The notes: generated from the letters alone by a model not told the origin. 64,000 bases of DNA from Hybos culiciformis (GCA_964007475.1 OZ023274.1:71869303-71933302); one strand, 5' to 3'. Counted from the first letter of the stretch, positions 1 through 13,884 are shown. Program-made: numbers and translations.

Positions 1-1340
1 CGTTTATGTCTAATTTTTAAAATTTCTGGAAAGTACATATTAAACGTTTTAAAATATTTATCTGACAAAAAAGATAGTGGAAAGAGACTTGTTGACTTCT
101 ACCGATGCATATGCAGTTTTAAGGCAAAGAAACTAAGCATAATTAGAATATCAACTGCTTACCATTATTATAGACTTTTTAAAACAAAACTTGGGTATAA
201 ACTCTGTATCATTTTAAATTTAATGTTCTTGAAACATTCCTCAATAAAATATAAAAAATTGCTAGTATAGTATTAAAGATTATTATAACTATAAACGGAA
301 ATTATCCAAAAAATTGGTAATCAATATGGAACCAAAAACCATTAAGATCAATTCAAATATATGGTTGGACTTTATCATAATGTTAATAATAGTTTAAATT
401 TCAAAATTTATTTTCATTTAAACTTACGAAAATGTAAGGTAAATTGAAATATTATTATTGTATTGTACAGTAAAACAAAATTGTGAATCAATTTAAGTTA
501 TTTTACATACAAAAATTGAATACAAATCCTCCAAAGTGTAATATCATTCTAAGAATGGTTGGGATATACTACATTTGTTTGCTTGATTGAATTGGTTTAA
601 GTCGCAAAAAATACTTCAACAGCTTAAAACAAATTGATTAAGCTGATCATTTCCCATGACTTCATGTCTTGGCCACCCATTTCCATTACCTTATTTGTTG
701 TCATATTAATCTAATATCAAATCCAGCTACGTCCAGACTTAAGAAGTCATACGTAACACCTTTCTACCTCACAGAGCAGCATTTTTGTACTAAATTAATA
801 TAAAACCTTTGTTTAAGTTGTTGATAAATGGTCAAACATTTTGAGGAAATATGTGGGTGGTTAAAAATAGAAACGTTTAAAAGAAATAAGATATATAGGA
901 ATACAAACTTTTAAATGCAGCTGTTTTAATGTTTGGGATAGAATTTTACCTTTCCACATATAAAACATTCTGTGATATAAAATTTAGGTTAGTCTTCTTT
1001 CACATTTTAATTTATTTAAAAGTCTTTAAAATTATATTTGAGATTAAAAGTTTTGGACAGATATTTTTTTAATTTTGATAAAAAAAATAAGTAAATGGCA
1101 AAACGTCTTTTAAAAATATCTCAAAAGGAAATTTTCCTTAATTGTCAAGTATCTGAAAGAAATTATCGTAAAATACATTGTGCTTGTGAATTCTCAATGC
1201 AAAGTTATTTTACGTCCCACATCCGGATTTTCTTTAAATTTTTTTCTATTTTTATAGGGCTGTAAAATAAAAATATCAAAGACAGAAATGTACAGCAACA
1301 TACCGATAAATTTTTGAACCGCAATTTTTGAATTTTTATA
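1..1340. other. AT-rich non-coding stretch
   Basis: No gene, RNA or element is recognisable. The sequence is AT-rich, with homopolymer A and T runs and only very short open frames. Confidence 0.5.
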
Positions 1341-1760
1341 AAAATACGGTTGCGCGCTCATTCTTCATCCGGTGTTAATTTTCTGTCATTACAGTTCAAG
1401 AGTCAGATCAAGACTGAGCACGCGTGATTCACCCGTATTTATAAAAAAAATAGAGAAAAAATTTTTTCCGGTTTTTTTTTTTCTATAAATACGGATGCGC
1501 GCTTAGTCTATAAAGATGTAAATTTTCTGTCATCTCAGTTCAAGAGTCGGATTAAGATTGAGTGCGCGAGCTAAATTCGCCCGTATTTATTGAGAAAAAA
1601 TATTTTCCGGTTGTTTTTTTATAAATACGGGTGCACTGTAAAGATGTTGATTTTCTGTCATTACAGTTCAAGAGTCAGATCATGACTGAGCGCCCTTATC
1701 TTTAAAGAAAAATTTTTCCGGATTTTTTTTTTCTATAACTACGAATGCGCCCTTGCGAAC
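1341..1760. repeat. Tandem array of palindromic units of about 115-145 bp
   Basis: A motif TACGGNTGCGC recurs at about 1345, 1490, 1626 and 1740, giving periods of 145, 136 and 114 bp. Each unit also carries the motif TTTTCTGTCATNNCAGTTCA followed by AGAGTC. Within units the start (AAATACGGNTGCGCGCTCA) is the approximate reverse complement of the end (TGAGCGCGC...CCCGTATTT), so each unit can fold on itself. The array is GC-richer than its flanks. It could be a decayed foldback transposon with internally duplicated ends or a short satellite. No coding capacity is seen. Confidence 0.75.
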
Positions 1761-4700
1761 TGTTCCTGAATTTTCTAAGACAACTTTTTTAAGTTGATAT
1801 TTGAGCTCTAATAATAATAATGCTTTGAGATATGATCAATGAGCGATGATTTTCCATTAAATATATTAATTTTTCATTAATTATAGGCAAAGTTTTTTAT
1901 TTTACATCAATGAAATGTATCAAATGTATCAATTGGATATTTATTCTTTCCTACATACTGTATTATACTTTATAGTAAATTATTTAATAGAATTTTATTA
2001 TATACCAATTTTAATTGAATAAACAATAAACACGAGAAGCCTATTTAATAAATTTATTGCACTGAAAAAGAATAAATCACCTTTATTAGAGTGGAAAATG
2101 GTATATAATTGAAAAAATGGTTAAAACGAGAAATTAATTAATAAGTTTGAAATATATATTGGAAATTCGGTAAATTTCATTTATTAGTTTAATGAAATTT
2201 AACAAAAAAATAAATATGTTTTTATTTCCGAAAATTTTGTGCTGTGTCATATATTCAAAACTATACCTCATAGAGACTAGAGAGCTTCTATACAATTATT
2301 CAATATTACTATACGCTTGACCGGGAACTCTAATAAACTACAATCTCAGTCTTTTCTAAATTCTACGAAATGCTTGGCAAAAAAAAAACTCAATTGAATT
2401 AAATGGTTAAGAATCTTTTTTCTTTTCACATTTTTCAAAAAGTTCATAAGTAATGCGTCTTAAAAGTTTTATTTATTCTTAAAAAAGTATTAAAAATGTA
2501 ATAAATTATAAAAGTTATCCCGGAATGAATTAAAAAAAAAAAAAAAATAAAATCTTAAAACTTTACTTTCTTTTACCTTTAATATAAAAAGCTATCAGAC
2601 TTTTTTTTCTTTTTTTTTTTTAAAGAAACGAGAAATTTAAAAATTCTGCACCAATATTTTTCTTTTAAAAGTATTTTAGCAGCACATAAAAAAAGTTAAT
2701 TACAATCGTAAACTTGTGTCAAGTCAAAAACAATAAAAATATCCCTCCTTTTTTTGTTAAATAAAATCTTAATTTTTTAAATTTAAAAAACAGGATTTTT
2801 CAAAAGGAATAATAATGGCAACATTACTAATATGTATGTAGAATTATTTATTTTGCAGTGACCTTAGAGTTCAGTAAAACTTAATGGTGAGATTAAGCAC
2901 CTTACTATGATATACTTGCTATATATACATGCATAATACTTCTGTGTCATAATTTTATTCTGTATACCTAATGTTTTTGATATAATTTTTTGATATAAAT
3001 GTGTAGGAGAATCACATTGCGCCAGTTATGTATAATAGGTTTTTTTTTTATTTGCATACATAATTAAAGGAAATTTCGTTTAGTGCCAGATATTTAGATT
3101 TTTTTTTTAATGGGCCAAATATTATTGCCAAAATAATATTGGTTTTGATGTAAAGTAATGAATTTTTAGAAGAAAAAAATAAATTTTATTTAAATCGTGA
3201 ATTATACTCGTTTAATTACATTAGAATTACGTACATGGAATCATCAATCTCATTAGTATGAAACCAGTGCTCTACACTTTTTTATTAGCAAAATATCGTC
3301 CGCTGTATACAAGTGGTGTTATAATAATAATAGATACACTATTAATCGATTATTGCACCATTTGCCAGCCTAGTCTACTTTATAAGTACAACTTCCATCC
3401 ATTCTTGAAAATCTTGATGTTTTATGTGATAAATTTAAAGCTGTACGGTTAGCTGACCCTTCAACAGAAATACTGATGATAATGACGGAGTATTAGGATG
3501 ATAAAAGTTTCTTATTTTCCTATTAATACACCTAGACCTATCAAGAATTTATCAACAGATCCCATTCCATATAATGCTTGATTTCGATAATAATTTTAAT
3601 TTTTATTTTTTTTAATTAATTACATAAAATAATTATAGAATTGATTTATTTTGACAAAAATTAAAAAAAAAACCCAAATCGAATATCATTTGAAATTGTT
3701 TTCCATTTAATTTTCTTTGGCTACATTTAAATAAGGTCACCAGAACAGAATGATTTATTTGGGCACTGGAAAATTTGTTTTCCTTAAAATTCAAGATTCA
3801 ACTTTTCTTACCACAAAAAAAATTAAAATCATGTTTACACCCACATTTTATAAAATCTAAAAAATAAAAAGGATAATATGCGTTGAGTACAAAATTATTT
3901 GTGCAAATTATTTTCTTTTACAAATTCTGTGGACATGTATTTCTTAATTATTTATTTATTTTAAACTTGAAAAATTCTACGAAAATCTTAAAAAAAAACT
4001 TTTTCTTTGATAACTTTTTTTTTTTTGGGTGGTCCAAAAAAATATTTCAGCGTATGCAATATTTATCATATTTTTTATATTTATCAATCTTAAAATTTTA
4101 TTTGCTTAAAATTTTATTTGCTATTTCTGAAAAATTTTATTTCAAATCAATGTAAATCAAAGTTGAAAAGCTTTTCACAATTATTCACAAAAAAAAAAAC
4201 CCCCCAAATTTAATTTCGAAAACCGATCATTTTTTTAGGCACCCTGATAATTTTGTTCAGCTAAATAAAGTATTCATAAATATGTTTTAAAGGATAAAAA
4301 ATTTTGTTAAAGGGTAACATAAAAAGAATTTGGCGTCGAACTGTCGCTGCATTCTATACATTATTTTCGTATTCATATTTTTAGTTATAAAATATTCCAT
4401 TATGAATCATGCTATGAATGGATAATATTTCATTTTTTCCTTGGCAAATTCCTGTACAAAGAGCATTGAATAATATTCTAAAATGGAAAACTATTCAAAA
4501 TTAAAGTAGGAGAATTTTTTAAAAAGTTATGAATATAATAAGTAAAGATAAGAAAAATATTGTATTTCTACAATTATTATATTTATATATCCATTTAACT
4601 ACATACTATCTACATCACGTAAGATTAATATCATATAATATTTATAATAGTTTTAGTTTGTCACTGACTGATTTTGAAGCCAATCCCTATAAGGGTTTTA

Positions 4701-5854
4701 CTTAGAACAACAAAATAAATAAATAATAAGAATTTTAAATGAGTGTGCACAGGCAGTTCGCTTAAACATCGAATAGAAATCATAACTTGGAATTTATACT
4801 GAATATTTTCGAAATTTAACAAAAATTTACATTTGCCTTCAAAGTTATAAATTTACCTACCCATCGTAAATTATAAAAATTATTTTTACTCGAATTTCGA
4901 GTACAATGGGATATTACTAGTATAGTATACAATGAAGAGCATAATTATTTTTCATCATAAACAATAAATTACCAATTATCTATTTAGTCATACAGTTGGT
5001 AATAATTTGCTGTTTAATGTAGACTAAGTACGAAACTCAAACTTCCTATGTTTTTCATTAGCTGCAGTGATTATAAAAATTTTGAATATAGTTAAGAAGC
5101 ACAAGAAGCATATTAACCTCCTTATATTCTATATTGTAGTATACTTTATAATTAAATTGTTGTTCTTATATTCATAAAATTCAATATGTGGAAAAACTTT
5201 TTTAAATTTTTACATGATTATAAAACAAAATTGGGTTTCTAAAAACCTAATACTCAAGTTCAAATAAATATATCTATGATATTTTTGTAGAGTTTTGCAT
5301 GAATTTGTATAAATTTTCTTACTTGATGTACCACAAATCAAATCAGGAAAATATTTTTCAATGTGGAAAAATTTACCACATATATTAAAAAAAAAAACAT
5401 ATTATCCAATTTACATTGACCTGAATATCAAAAAATTACGTTCATTAAGCACTATTATATAGTTATTGTATTTTGAAAGATTATAATCCAGAATTTTGCC
5501 TTTTAACTTTTTCAGAAGTCATGAACGAAATAAAAATTTTAGTCACGAAACTGCATATTGCAATCATTGTTTAATTTATGGAATTTTCAAATTAAAAATT
5601 CTTAACTTCCCTCTAGCTTTTATTGATCGTAAACAAGTGCGAAATATTGTATTTTTGTTTTAATACATATTTATGTACTAACATAATGTAAATAAATACA
5701 TTATGTTGTACTATAGTATATAATTAAAATATTTAATTGCATTTTTATGTCAATGTCATATAAAACGATTGCTCTATTGAACTACTTTTAACGCATATTG
5801 AAATACATGTATTTCTTTGGTGCGCAATACATGATTAAGTAGTAAGGTTTAAAC
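1761..5854. other. AT-rich non-coding stretch
   Basis: Short open frames at 3258-3452 and 3883-4155 have the Phe/Lys/Ile/Leu-rich composition expected from chance translation of AT-rich DNA and show no domain. I see no gene, RNA or defined repeat here. Confidence 0.5.
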
Positions 5855-5922
5855 CAGTGGTCCCCAGAGTGGTTCATTCGGCCCTCAAGGGTCCGCAGAA
5901 GCTTGTTAAGGGAAAAGTTTAA
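5855..5922. mobile_element. Possible hAT-like terminal fragment
   Basis: A GC-richer island begins CAGTGGTCCCCAGAG, which resembles the CAGTGGT-type ends common in hAT elements, and continues with CGGCCCTCAAGGGTCCGC. No matching opposite end or target duplication was found, so this is at most an orphan end. Confidence 0.35.
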
Positions 5923-6249
5923 TATAAACTGTAATAAATGTAACTTAATTTTAATTATTATTTTATTTATTTAAAAAAATATATTTTTTTAATGGAAGAA
6001 TTTAATAAATTTTTAACAAATTCTATATATTTTAATATTTAAAATTGCCCAATATATTTTCCAATTTCTGTTTTTCTACTGAAAATGAATTAAAAAGTAT
6101 AATAAATTTCTGTACAAAATTTATTGCAATATTAGTTCTTTAATGAAATTTATAAATAATGTGTATTATGTATGGTAAATATACTATACTGGTTTATTTA
6201 TTAATATACGGTTTGTCCTGTATACATTTTCAAATAAAAAGAAAACGCA

Positions 6250-6470
6250 ATTGAAAATTTCGTTATTAAAATTTTTTGTTCCTAATGGAAAATGTGCACG
6301 AAGAAAATTTATATTGTGTTTATGTGCGTTAATCTTTAATAAAATTATTGTCCTCGTTTTGTTGGCGCCAAAATTACTTTAATGTTTTTTGTTCTTGTTT
6401 ATGTTCATTAATATTCTCCATTAAAGCAATTAAAAGTTCATGTCAACAAGAGCAATTAGATTTCTTTCTA
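6250..6470 (+). repeat. Dispersed repeat family D, copy 1
   Basis: About 200 bp can be aligned by eye with 52315-52530, and its 3' half with 30808-30960. Shared blocks include AAAATGTGCA, ATTGTGTTT, AATTATTGTC, GTTGGCG, TTTTGTTCTTG and AATTAAAAGTTCATG. The copies are clearly diverged, so the family is old. No coding potential or termini are evident. It could be a decayed transposon or the 3' region of a retroelement. Confidence 0.55.
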
Positions 6471-6914
6471 TTTTTAATCTAGCTATGTAATAATGGCATA
6501 ATCCTAAAATGATAATCAACTTTTTTAGTAAAAATTTTTAGTGTGCCGTAATTATTGCGTTACGTAAATTTTCTAAGTAGATTAGATACATATGCTGAAA
6601 TACATGAAATACTAAGGATAAAGTTTTTGAAAATAATTTTTTAATTTTTTTCTTTATTTAAAGATATAAGTACATAGGTTAATACATAAAATTGATATAT
6701 GTAGGTTAATACATAAAGAGTAAATAATAAGAATAGTTGAAGGACAGTGAAAAATAAAATTTTAGTTTGAAAGTACAGGAATAAAAAATTGTTTGACTAT
6801 AATCAAAATTGTTTTACTGAACATTATTGCGCTTTACATTTACAGTGAATGCAAAAATTAACTTTAAATACATACTTGTATATATTATGTCAAACATAAA
6901 TTTATATAACCTGT

Positions 6915-6945
<31 letters not shown>

Positions 6946-9900
6946 CATCTCAATATTCTCAAGTTTCTACATAATAGAAGTAATTTTTTGTAAATTTTCG
7001 AACAAAAAGTTAACTGCTAATCCTACATAATATTTTTTTTTAACGAAATTTAATAATTTCAAATATTTCGAATATTCCAAGAAACTATTTAATTAAAAAC
7101 TAAAATGCATGATGCAAGCAATATTGATTTTCTTATATGTTATGTAAAATCATAAAGAAATTTAATTTGTTTAGATACGCAATTATAAAATGCGAAACTG
7201 TCGTTTATATTTTGTTAAATTTTTATAATTTTTGTAATTAAATTTGTAATCTTCCCAATTTTTGTTTTTTGCATTCAGAGAAAATGTTTACATTTATCTA
7301 AAATAATGATAAATTTTTTTCGTTACACAATAAATGAACATAAAATTCATTTGATTATTAGAGTTTGTTTCTATAAATTTATCTGTTTCGTTAATACCCT
7401 AAATATGTACATTTCTATTTAATTCAGTTTCCGTATTTTAATAATGAATTAAAAAGAAAAAGCTTATAAATTTAATTAAATTAAATATTTCAAAACTTTA
7501 TCATTATGTACAGATTTTTGAGGTCACATCAAAGTTCTCAATGTACTTGTTTAATTATTTTCTTTGGACGACAGTGAAAAAGTTAATGCAGATATGGTTT
7601 TAAAATTAACTTAAATGTTTCGTCTTCAAATATATAGAGTATTTAAACGTTGAAAAAGATATCAAAAATACCTAAAAATTTTCTGGACTATGGAAATTTA
7701 GTTGTCCTAATAGGAATTCTAGGAATTCTTTTAGTCTCTAAGTACAGATTTATTAAACCATAGTTCCTAAGTACAGATTTATTAAAACGTAAGGTAAAAT
7801 TTATTTTTCTATTTAAAGCTTATTTTACAAAATTTCATAAATTTTCGTAATTTCCGGGGAAACTCTAAAAAGGCACATTATATGACATCATGCACTAATG
7901 TCATAATATTTTTAAAATACAATTTTAAATGACATAAAAGACAAAAATAATAAAAATAAATTCATTAAAATTATAATATTATGATACCTGTTTGAAGTGT
8001 GGTCATAAAACCTATAGAGATCTGATTTTAGTGCATTTTCAATAACATCAATATTACAATTAGGTAATTAAATAATTAGGTCAACAGTACTACTTTACAT
8101 AAATGATCAAACAAAAATTTATTTGAGTGGGAAATTACAATGTTTTAAGCATAAATCACACACTAATAATAATCAAAAATAATATGTAGAACCAAAATGT
8201 ATATCATTATTTTGGGAATACATACATAATTGTATACGAAGTACGCTCTTTGACATTATTATTATACGGTGCGAATGATTAAACTTAACCATAAAAATCT
8301 TTCAATTACATCGATTAGTTAATCTTTTTGCTTTAATGATTAACGAGAATATTTTTATTGCATCCAAATATTAAATTCAAAATTAACAAACGTATGTAAC
8401 TAATTTATTGAATGAATTTGTGATAAAATAATTTTTGACATTTACTTAACGATGTTATCAGTTACAAATGGAAGAGATTTTTTGGTATAAAAGTTTCGAT
8501 ATTATAATCAATCAGACAAAGATATTTCTTCGGAATATTTAAATTGTACTTAAGACTTTAATTGGAATTAGGTTTCTAATGTTTTTTAATCATATTGTAA
8601 TCAATGTTTTTATTTTGAAATAAAAATAAAAAGTATTCAAATACACATAAGTATCTCAATATTTTAAATGCAGATTGTTCTTCCCAATTGTTGATAACAA
8701 GACAAAAAATCCAATTGATGCATTTACTATATTGTACAAAATAAAAATATGAAAAAAAGATTTTTCAATTACTAAATAGTAACTTTTATATGTTGTATCT
8801 ATGCCTTAATTTTTGAAGGTCCAGTCACGTCGTAAATGATAAAAAAGATTTTTTTATTTTTTGATGATCAAAAAATAAAAAATAAAATAAAAAGAATAAG
8901 GAAAATAAATAAAAAACATTATTTTCGTTTTTCCACCTACTTTGTTAGAATTGTAGTATAAAATAAAAAACAAAAAATGAAAAACGAATTTATATTTATT
9001 TCAGCAGTAAAATGTTTCTACCCTTAAATCTTCCTTCTTTCGGCAATTTATCATTCATCTTAAAATAAATCTAAAACTAAATTAAATTTTTTTTAAGTTC
9101 ATTTTATAGATTTCAAAAGATTTTGAAAGTTTAAAATTCTATTTTACCCAGAAAAAATTTTATTATAGAAACTTTCTTATTAAAATTTAGGTGACAGATA
9201 CAATGAAGTATTAAAATATATCCAATATCTAGACAGGTGGATACAGTTGTTAACATAATCACTGAAAAGACATAATAATTGTCTATGAATTTCTATTATT
9301 TAAGTCTTGGAACGTTTAAGTATTTTAAATATATTTTAGCTCTTTAAAACGATAAAAAAATCAATGCAAAGGGTAAAAAAAGGTTAAATATTTTAAAAGT
9401 TTCGACTTCAAACAATTATAGTAGACACATATCAAATTAAAGGCGGCCACAAAGTTTTGTTATCCAAAAATCCCTTAAAATAAAATTTTCTTCTTATTTT
9501 TGTAAAATAAAATTTCAAAATGTAACAAATTTATTTAAAAGTGACATAGAAGCTGAACTTTTGAATAATACTTTAAGCTAGATATCATAAGATGTAAACA
9601 TCTTGGTATTATATAGGAAGATTTAAAGGGATTTTTGTTTTCGAGAAACATGTTAAATAAACTTCTTCTTTTCTATATTTATAAAATAACAAATTAGATT
9701 AGCGTGACATAAATTTATCTTTTTCAACTTAATTCAAAATAAAAGTAAAATATTTTAGCAAAATGTGAAGTGATAAAACAAAATAAATAAATTCGTTAAG
9801 ATTTTCTTGGTAAGTTTTTACTTTTTTTTTTGTTCCAATATAAAAGCATCAACCGCACCTTAAGGGTATCAAAAATTATTTTTTTTTTGTTTTGTTGTAC

Positions 9901-10368
9901 TATGGAATAGAAAAAACAATTTCGCTTATAATGAAATGTTTATTATATTTGAATTTAAAATACAGAACAGAAAATTTTCGACAATATTGTTTAATTAATC
10001 ATATTTTTTGTTGTTTACCATATAAAAAGTCAATTAGGTATTTCTGAATTGTATAAAAAAACACAGTATGGTACAACAAAAAATTGATAAAATAGTTAAT
10101 GACAATCAAAATTTCCAGGCTGGGAATTCTATATGTTAATTGAAAATATCGTTCCTGTACAATATCACACATGGTGTCAAGCTTGAATGCATGTTCATTT
10201 GGATAACATTATATTGGCACAAAAATATATACTTAAATAAAGTTCAGAACTTTATATTTGTTTTGAAAAAAAATAAAATTTTTTGATAGACTAAATAAAA
10301 ATTTTCTTCCAAAAAAATTTTTTTTTCCGAATTTCTTTCTTGCTTGAATTTTTTATTGTTATGACAGT
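6471..10368. other. AT-rich non-coding stretch with small duplications
   Basis: It holds a (TA)n microsatellite near 6913-6938, a duplicated 16-mer (TAGGTTAATACATAAA at about 6674 and 6702) and a duplicated 20-mer at 7738-7757 and 7767-7786. Open frames at 6827-7030 and 10244-10552 look like chance. The second overlaps the palindromic repeat below. Confidence 0.5.
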
Positions 10369-10403
10369 GATTGAGCTTATGTCTGGCCGCAGTCTGGTTT
10401 AAT
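10369..10403. mobile_element. Possible orphan right end of the hAT relic family seen at 58.0 kb
   Basis: GGCCGCAGTCTGGTTT, preceded by GAGCTTATG, resembles AGCCGCAGTTTGGTCA, preceded by GAGCTCGCT, at the right end of the hAT relic near 58031-58048. It stops where the palindromic repeat starts, so it may have been cut by that insertion. Short and diverged; tentative. Confidence 0.25.
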
Positions 10404-10912
10404 AGTAGATTACAATACATGTTATGAAAATTTGTTATTATAATTGCGAGTTGTGTATACACACAAACACATAAACACGAGATATAATATTGACAAGTGT
10501 CTATGTGTTTGTGTGTATAACAACGAGTTGTTATAACAAATTTGATTAACATGTATTGTATACTGCTTTAATGTGCATCGCATGTGAGAGGGAGTTGCAA
10601 AGAGAGAATATAGAGATAATTTATAATAAAAAATAAATTTTACTTTAATTTCTCTTTCTTTTAGAGATAAAAGAAAAAAAGAGAAATATTGTGAGTGTGA
10701 GTGATATTATTTTTATTTATAGTATTACACAGTTCAAAATGAAGTAAGTAAATACAATATAGGGAAATGTAAATACAATTTACATTATAGGGAAATGTAT
10801 ATACAATTTACTTAACTGAATAATTGCATGTGTATTGATGCATGTAATAGACCATCTACCGAGCTAAATTTGCGAATGTAAATACAACTTACCGAAGACA
10901 TGCACATTAAAA
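10404..10912 (+). repeat. Palindrome-bearing repeat family P, copy 1
   Basis: The repeat starts AGTAGATTACAATACATG and ends GACATGCACATTAAAA. The first 160 bp or so is a large palindrome: GAGTTGTGTATACACACAAA on the left pairs with TTTGTGTGTATAACAACGAG on the right. The remaining 340 bp is bounded by a second inverted pair (TTTAATGTGCAT and ATGCACATTAAA). It contains AGTTGCAAAGAGAGAATA and short tandem units around GTAAATACAATTTACA. The hairpin core present in copy 2 is deleted here. No protein is encoded. Best read as a non-autonomous foldback-type DNA element; no convincing target duplication was found. Confidence 0.75.
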
Positions 10913-13194
10913 TTTTTTGTTGTATAATCTTTGTAAAAAAAGTTTTTTATTTTATAATTTTTTTTTTATTTTTTAACATTTATTTTGTTCTAATAAATAA
11001 CTAAGAGAATTTTTTCTTAATTACCTACTGTTATTATCTTTTAAAAAAATTTTCATGATTTTATATTATATGAAAATCCAATACACCGTCAAGGCTCAAG
11101 ATAATTTTTCTTCATTGACAAAGTCAATAATGTTATTGCTGTGAATTATAAACAAAATAAAATTTACAATTTGAGAAGAATTTATTTTAAAATTCAGAAA
11201 AAAAATTCAATAATTGTTTTCCAGATGTCAACTTATTGTTTGGAAACTACATATTGTTAGTAAATACATTTTGTTTATTTTTGTTTATTTTATTTTTATT
11301 ATTTTTTTTTAATTAATAAAAAAGTTTTAAAAAATAAACAAGAATGTAATTAGAATTTGCAACTGCACATTATTTTCAAAAGCAAAATTTTTGCTAATTA
11401 TGAAAATAATATTAAATACAATTTAATTAGTTTTTTAAAATTTTATTTTATCAGAAAAATAAATAGTTAAGTTTGCAAAAAAAGAATTATGTTGAGAAAA
11501 AATAAATTATCACGTTTTAGAATTTATAATATATATATAAAAGAAATATTATGTTTTTTTTTTTGTTTCAAGGGAATTAAATAAATTTCAATTTATTTTT
11601 TTTTATTCTTATTTTGCATTATTTCTAATTTCTTTATCGCACTGGTAAATTGTTTTTTGATTTAATGTTTTAGTAAACAAAATAAACAGAATTATTTTGA
11701 AACCGGAAATAACCGGTCCAGTGCGAAAATTTTATTTCAGCGCCCCATATAAAAAAAAACTAATTAACTTTTTGTTAACTTTAGTATTTACTGAAATAAT
11801 TATAAAGAATGGATTTCCATGAAATTTGATATAATAGTAAAAAGAAGGAACTTAAAAAGAAAGGGGACTTAAAATGGATTTCAAGGATGGATTTCAAGGA
11901 GAATGATTATAGCACTAATTCAAAAATCCCGAATTTTTTTTTTAAAATCAACAAATTATAAGATTTTGCAAAAAAAAACTGAAAAAAAAATTATTTTCTT
12001 TGGACTTATTTTCTTAAAATTGCCTTAAAATTTTTAGATTATATTGTTTGTTATAAATATATTAATAAAATTAATAAAAATCTTTTTTTTTGTTTTTGGT
12101 ATAATGACAATTAATGAATAAAAATATATAAAAAATTTTTATTAAAAGTTAATTGAGTGTATTACAATTAGTCCATTCAGACAAAATTCACAAACCCCTA
12201 CAAATGTATAATTCTGTTGATGGTCATTCGATGATTTTATTGAACCCCAAGAGATAAATTTAATATTAATATTTAGTCAATATTTAATTAAGCAAAAATT
12301 CTTTTTCACAGAATAAATTTTTCCAAAAAAAGATTTATCCGCCCTCTATAAAAAATAAAAATTATGAATCATTGTATTTTTAAATTTCTATAGATGATTA
12401 TGCCAAATTTGTATTTTTATTTTAAAATAAATAAAGTTACTATTTATATTTATATGTATTTAAATACAATATAAAAGTAAGTAAATCTAGATATAAATCT
12501 ATTTTTGCATCTATTTTGAAAAGCTGGCAACAAGCTTAACTGCAAGGATTAAACTTATTTATAAGTTAACTGTATTGAATTTTGAAATAAATAAATAAAT
12601 AAATAAATAATAGAATATCAAATTTCAATACTAAGTTTTTTTTGTTTATTTTAGAACATATAAATTTTTTTTAAAATATTAAATAATCAGAATGTAATGC
12701 AATAAAATACGGAAGAGTTAAATGAGGTAACTTTTTCTTCAGAATATTACTCACTCAATATAAGTTATTTATATGAATTATTTATAAATTTTTGCAATAG
12801 CATCGGCTGGCATAATAATTTTATGATTCATAGTATAGTGAGAGAATTTCAATGTCATTAAATTACATAAAAATTTTAAACCGTTTTATAATTTTATTTT
12901 TTAACATGAAAATGATAAAAAAAAACATGTAATTTGAAGAGCATCGCAATACGTGAATAGAATAAAAAATCTGTTTCTGTCATGGATAATATGTTATGGG
13001 TATAATATGTTATTTCGGTTTTATGTATGTGCTAAAAAAAAGATTACTAATTTTTATGTGTAATATATGATTGACATGTAACTTCAATCAATCCAAAAAA
13101 TTATATATAAAACCAAATTTTTAAATTTTTTACAGATTTTTATAACGGGGAAATTGACAATATCGATTATTTGATACTGGCATGGCAATGATAT
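10913..13194. other. AT-rich non-coding stretch
   Basis: Contains a small hairpin with CGCACTGG and CCAGTGCG arms at about 11638-11725 and an (AAAT)n microsatellite at about 12585-12610. No gene is recognised. Confidence 0.5.
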
Positions 13195-13884
13195 AGTAGA
13201 TTACAATACATGTTATGAAAATTTGTTATTCTTGCGAGTTGTGTATACACACAAACACATAGACACGAGTCATATTTATATCACGAGACCGAAGGTCGTG
13301 TGATATAATATTGACGAGTGTCTATGTGTTTGTGTGTATACACAACGAGCTGTATAACAAATTTGATTAATATGTATTGTATACTGCTTTAATGTTCATG
13401 GGAGAGGGAGTTGCAAAGAGAGAATATAGAGATAATTTATAAAAAAAATAAAGATAAAAGAAACCAAGGGAATTTTTCCACGTTAATTATCCTTTAATTT
13501 CTCTTTCTTTTACAGATAAAAGAAGCCAAGGGAATTTTTCCACGTTAATTATCCTTTAATTTCTTTTTCTTTTACAGATAAAAGAAGCCAAGGGAATTTT
13601 CCACGTTAATTATCCTTTAATTTCTCTTTCTTTTAGAGATAAAAGGAAAAAAGGGAAATATTATGAGTGTGAGAGATATTATTTTTGTTTATAGTATTAC
13701 GCAGTTCAAAATGAAGAATGTAAATACAATATAGAGCAATGTAAATACAATTTACATCACAGGGAAATGTAAATACAATTTACATTTCCCTATAATTGCA
13801 TGTGTATTGATGCATGTAATGGACCATTTACCGAGCTAAATTTGCGAATATAAATACAACTTACCGAAGACATGCACATTAAAA
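13195..13884 (+). repeat. Palindrome-bearing repeat family P, copy 2, longest copy
   Basis: Same organisation and ends as the copy at 10404. This copy keeps the palindrome centre, a near-perfect hairpin core TATCACGAGACCGAAGGTCG followed by TGTGATATA. Its left and right arms carry GTGTATACACACAAACACAT and the reverse complement. It is longer than its sister because it holds three tandem 62-bp units inside the second module. No coding capacity is seen. Confidence 0.8.
13452..13645 (+). repeat. Three tandem 62-bp units inside palindromic repeat copy 2
   Basis: The motif AGATAAAAGAA recurs at 13452, 13514 and 13576, with a partial fourth start at 13637 (periods 62, 62, 61). Each unit contains CCAAGGGAATTTT, CCACGTTAATTATCC and TTAATTTC. 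The sister copy at 10.6 kb has only the sequence corresponding to one junction, so this is a local expansion within the element. Confidence 0.85.

Noticed and set aside
3258..4155. Open frames of 64 and 90 codons
   Set aside because: Low-complexity Phe/Leu/Lys/Ile translation, no domain, no splice-supported extension; expected by chance at this base composition.
10244..10552. 102-codon minus-strand frame
   Set aside because: It overlaps the arms of the palindromic repeat, and its Cys/Val/His-rich part is a translation of the GTGTGTATAC arm.
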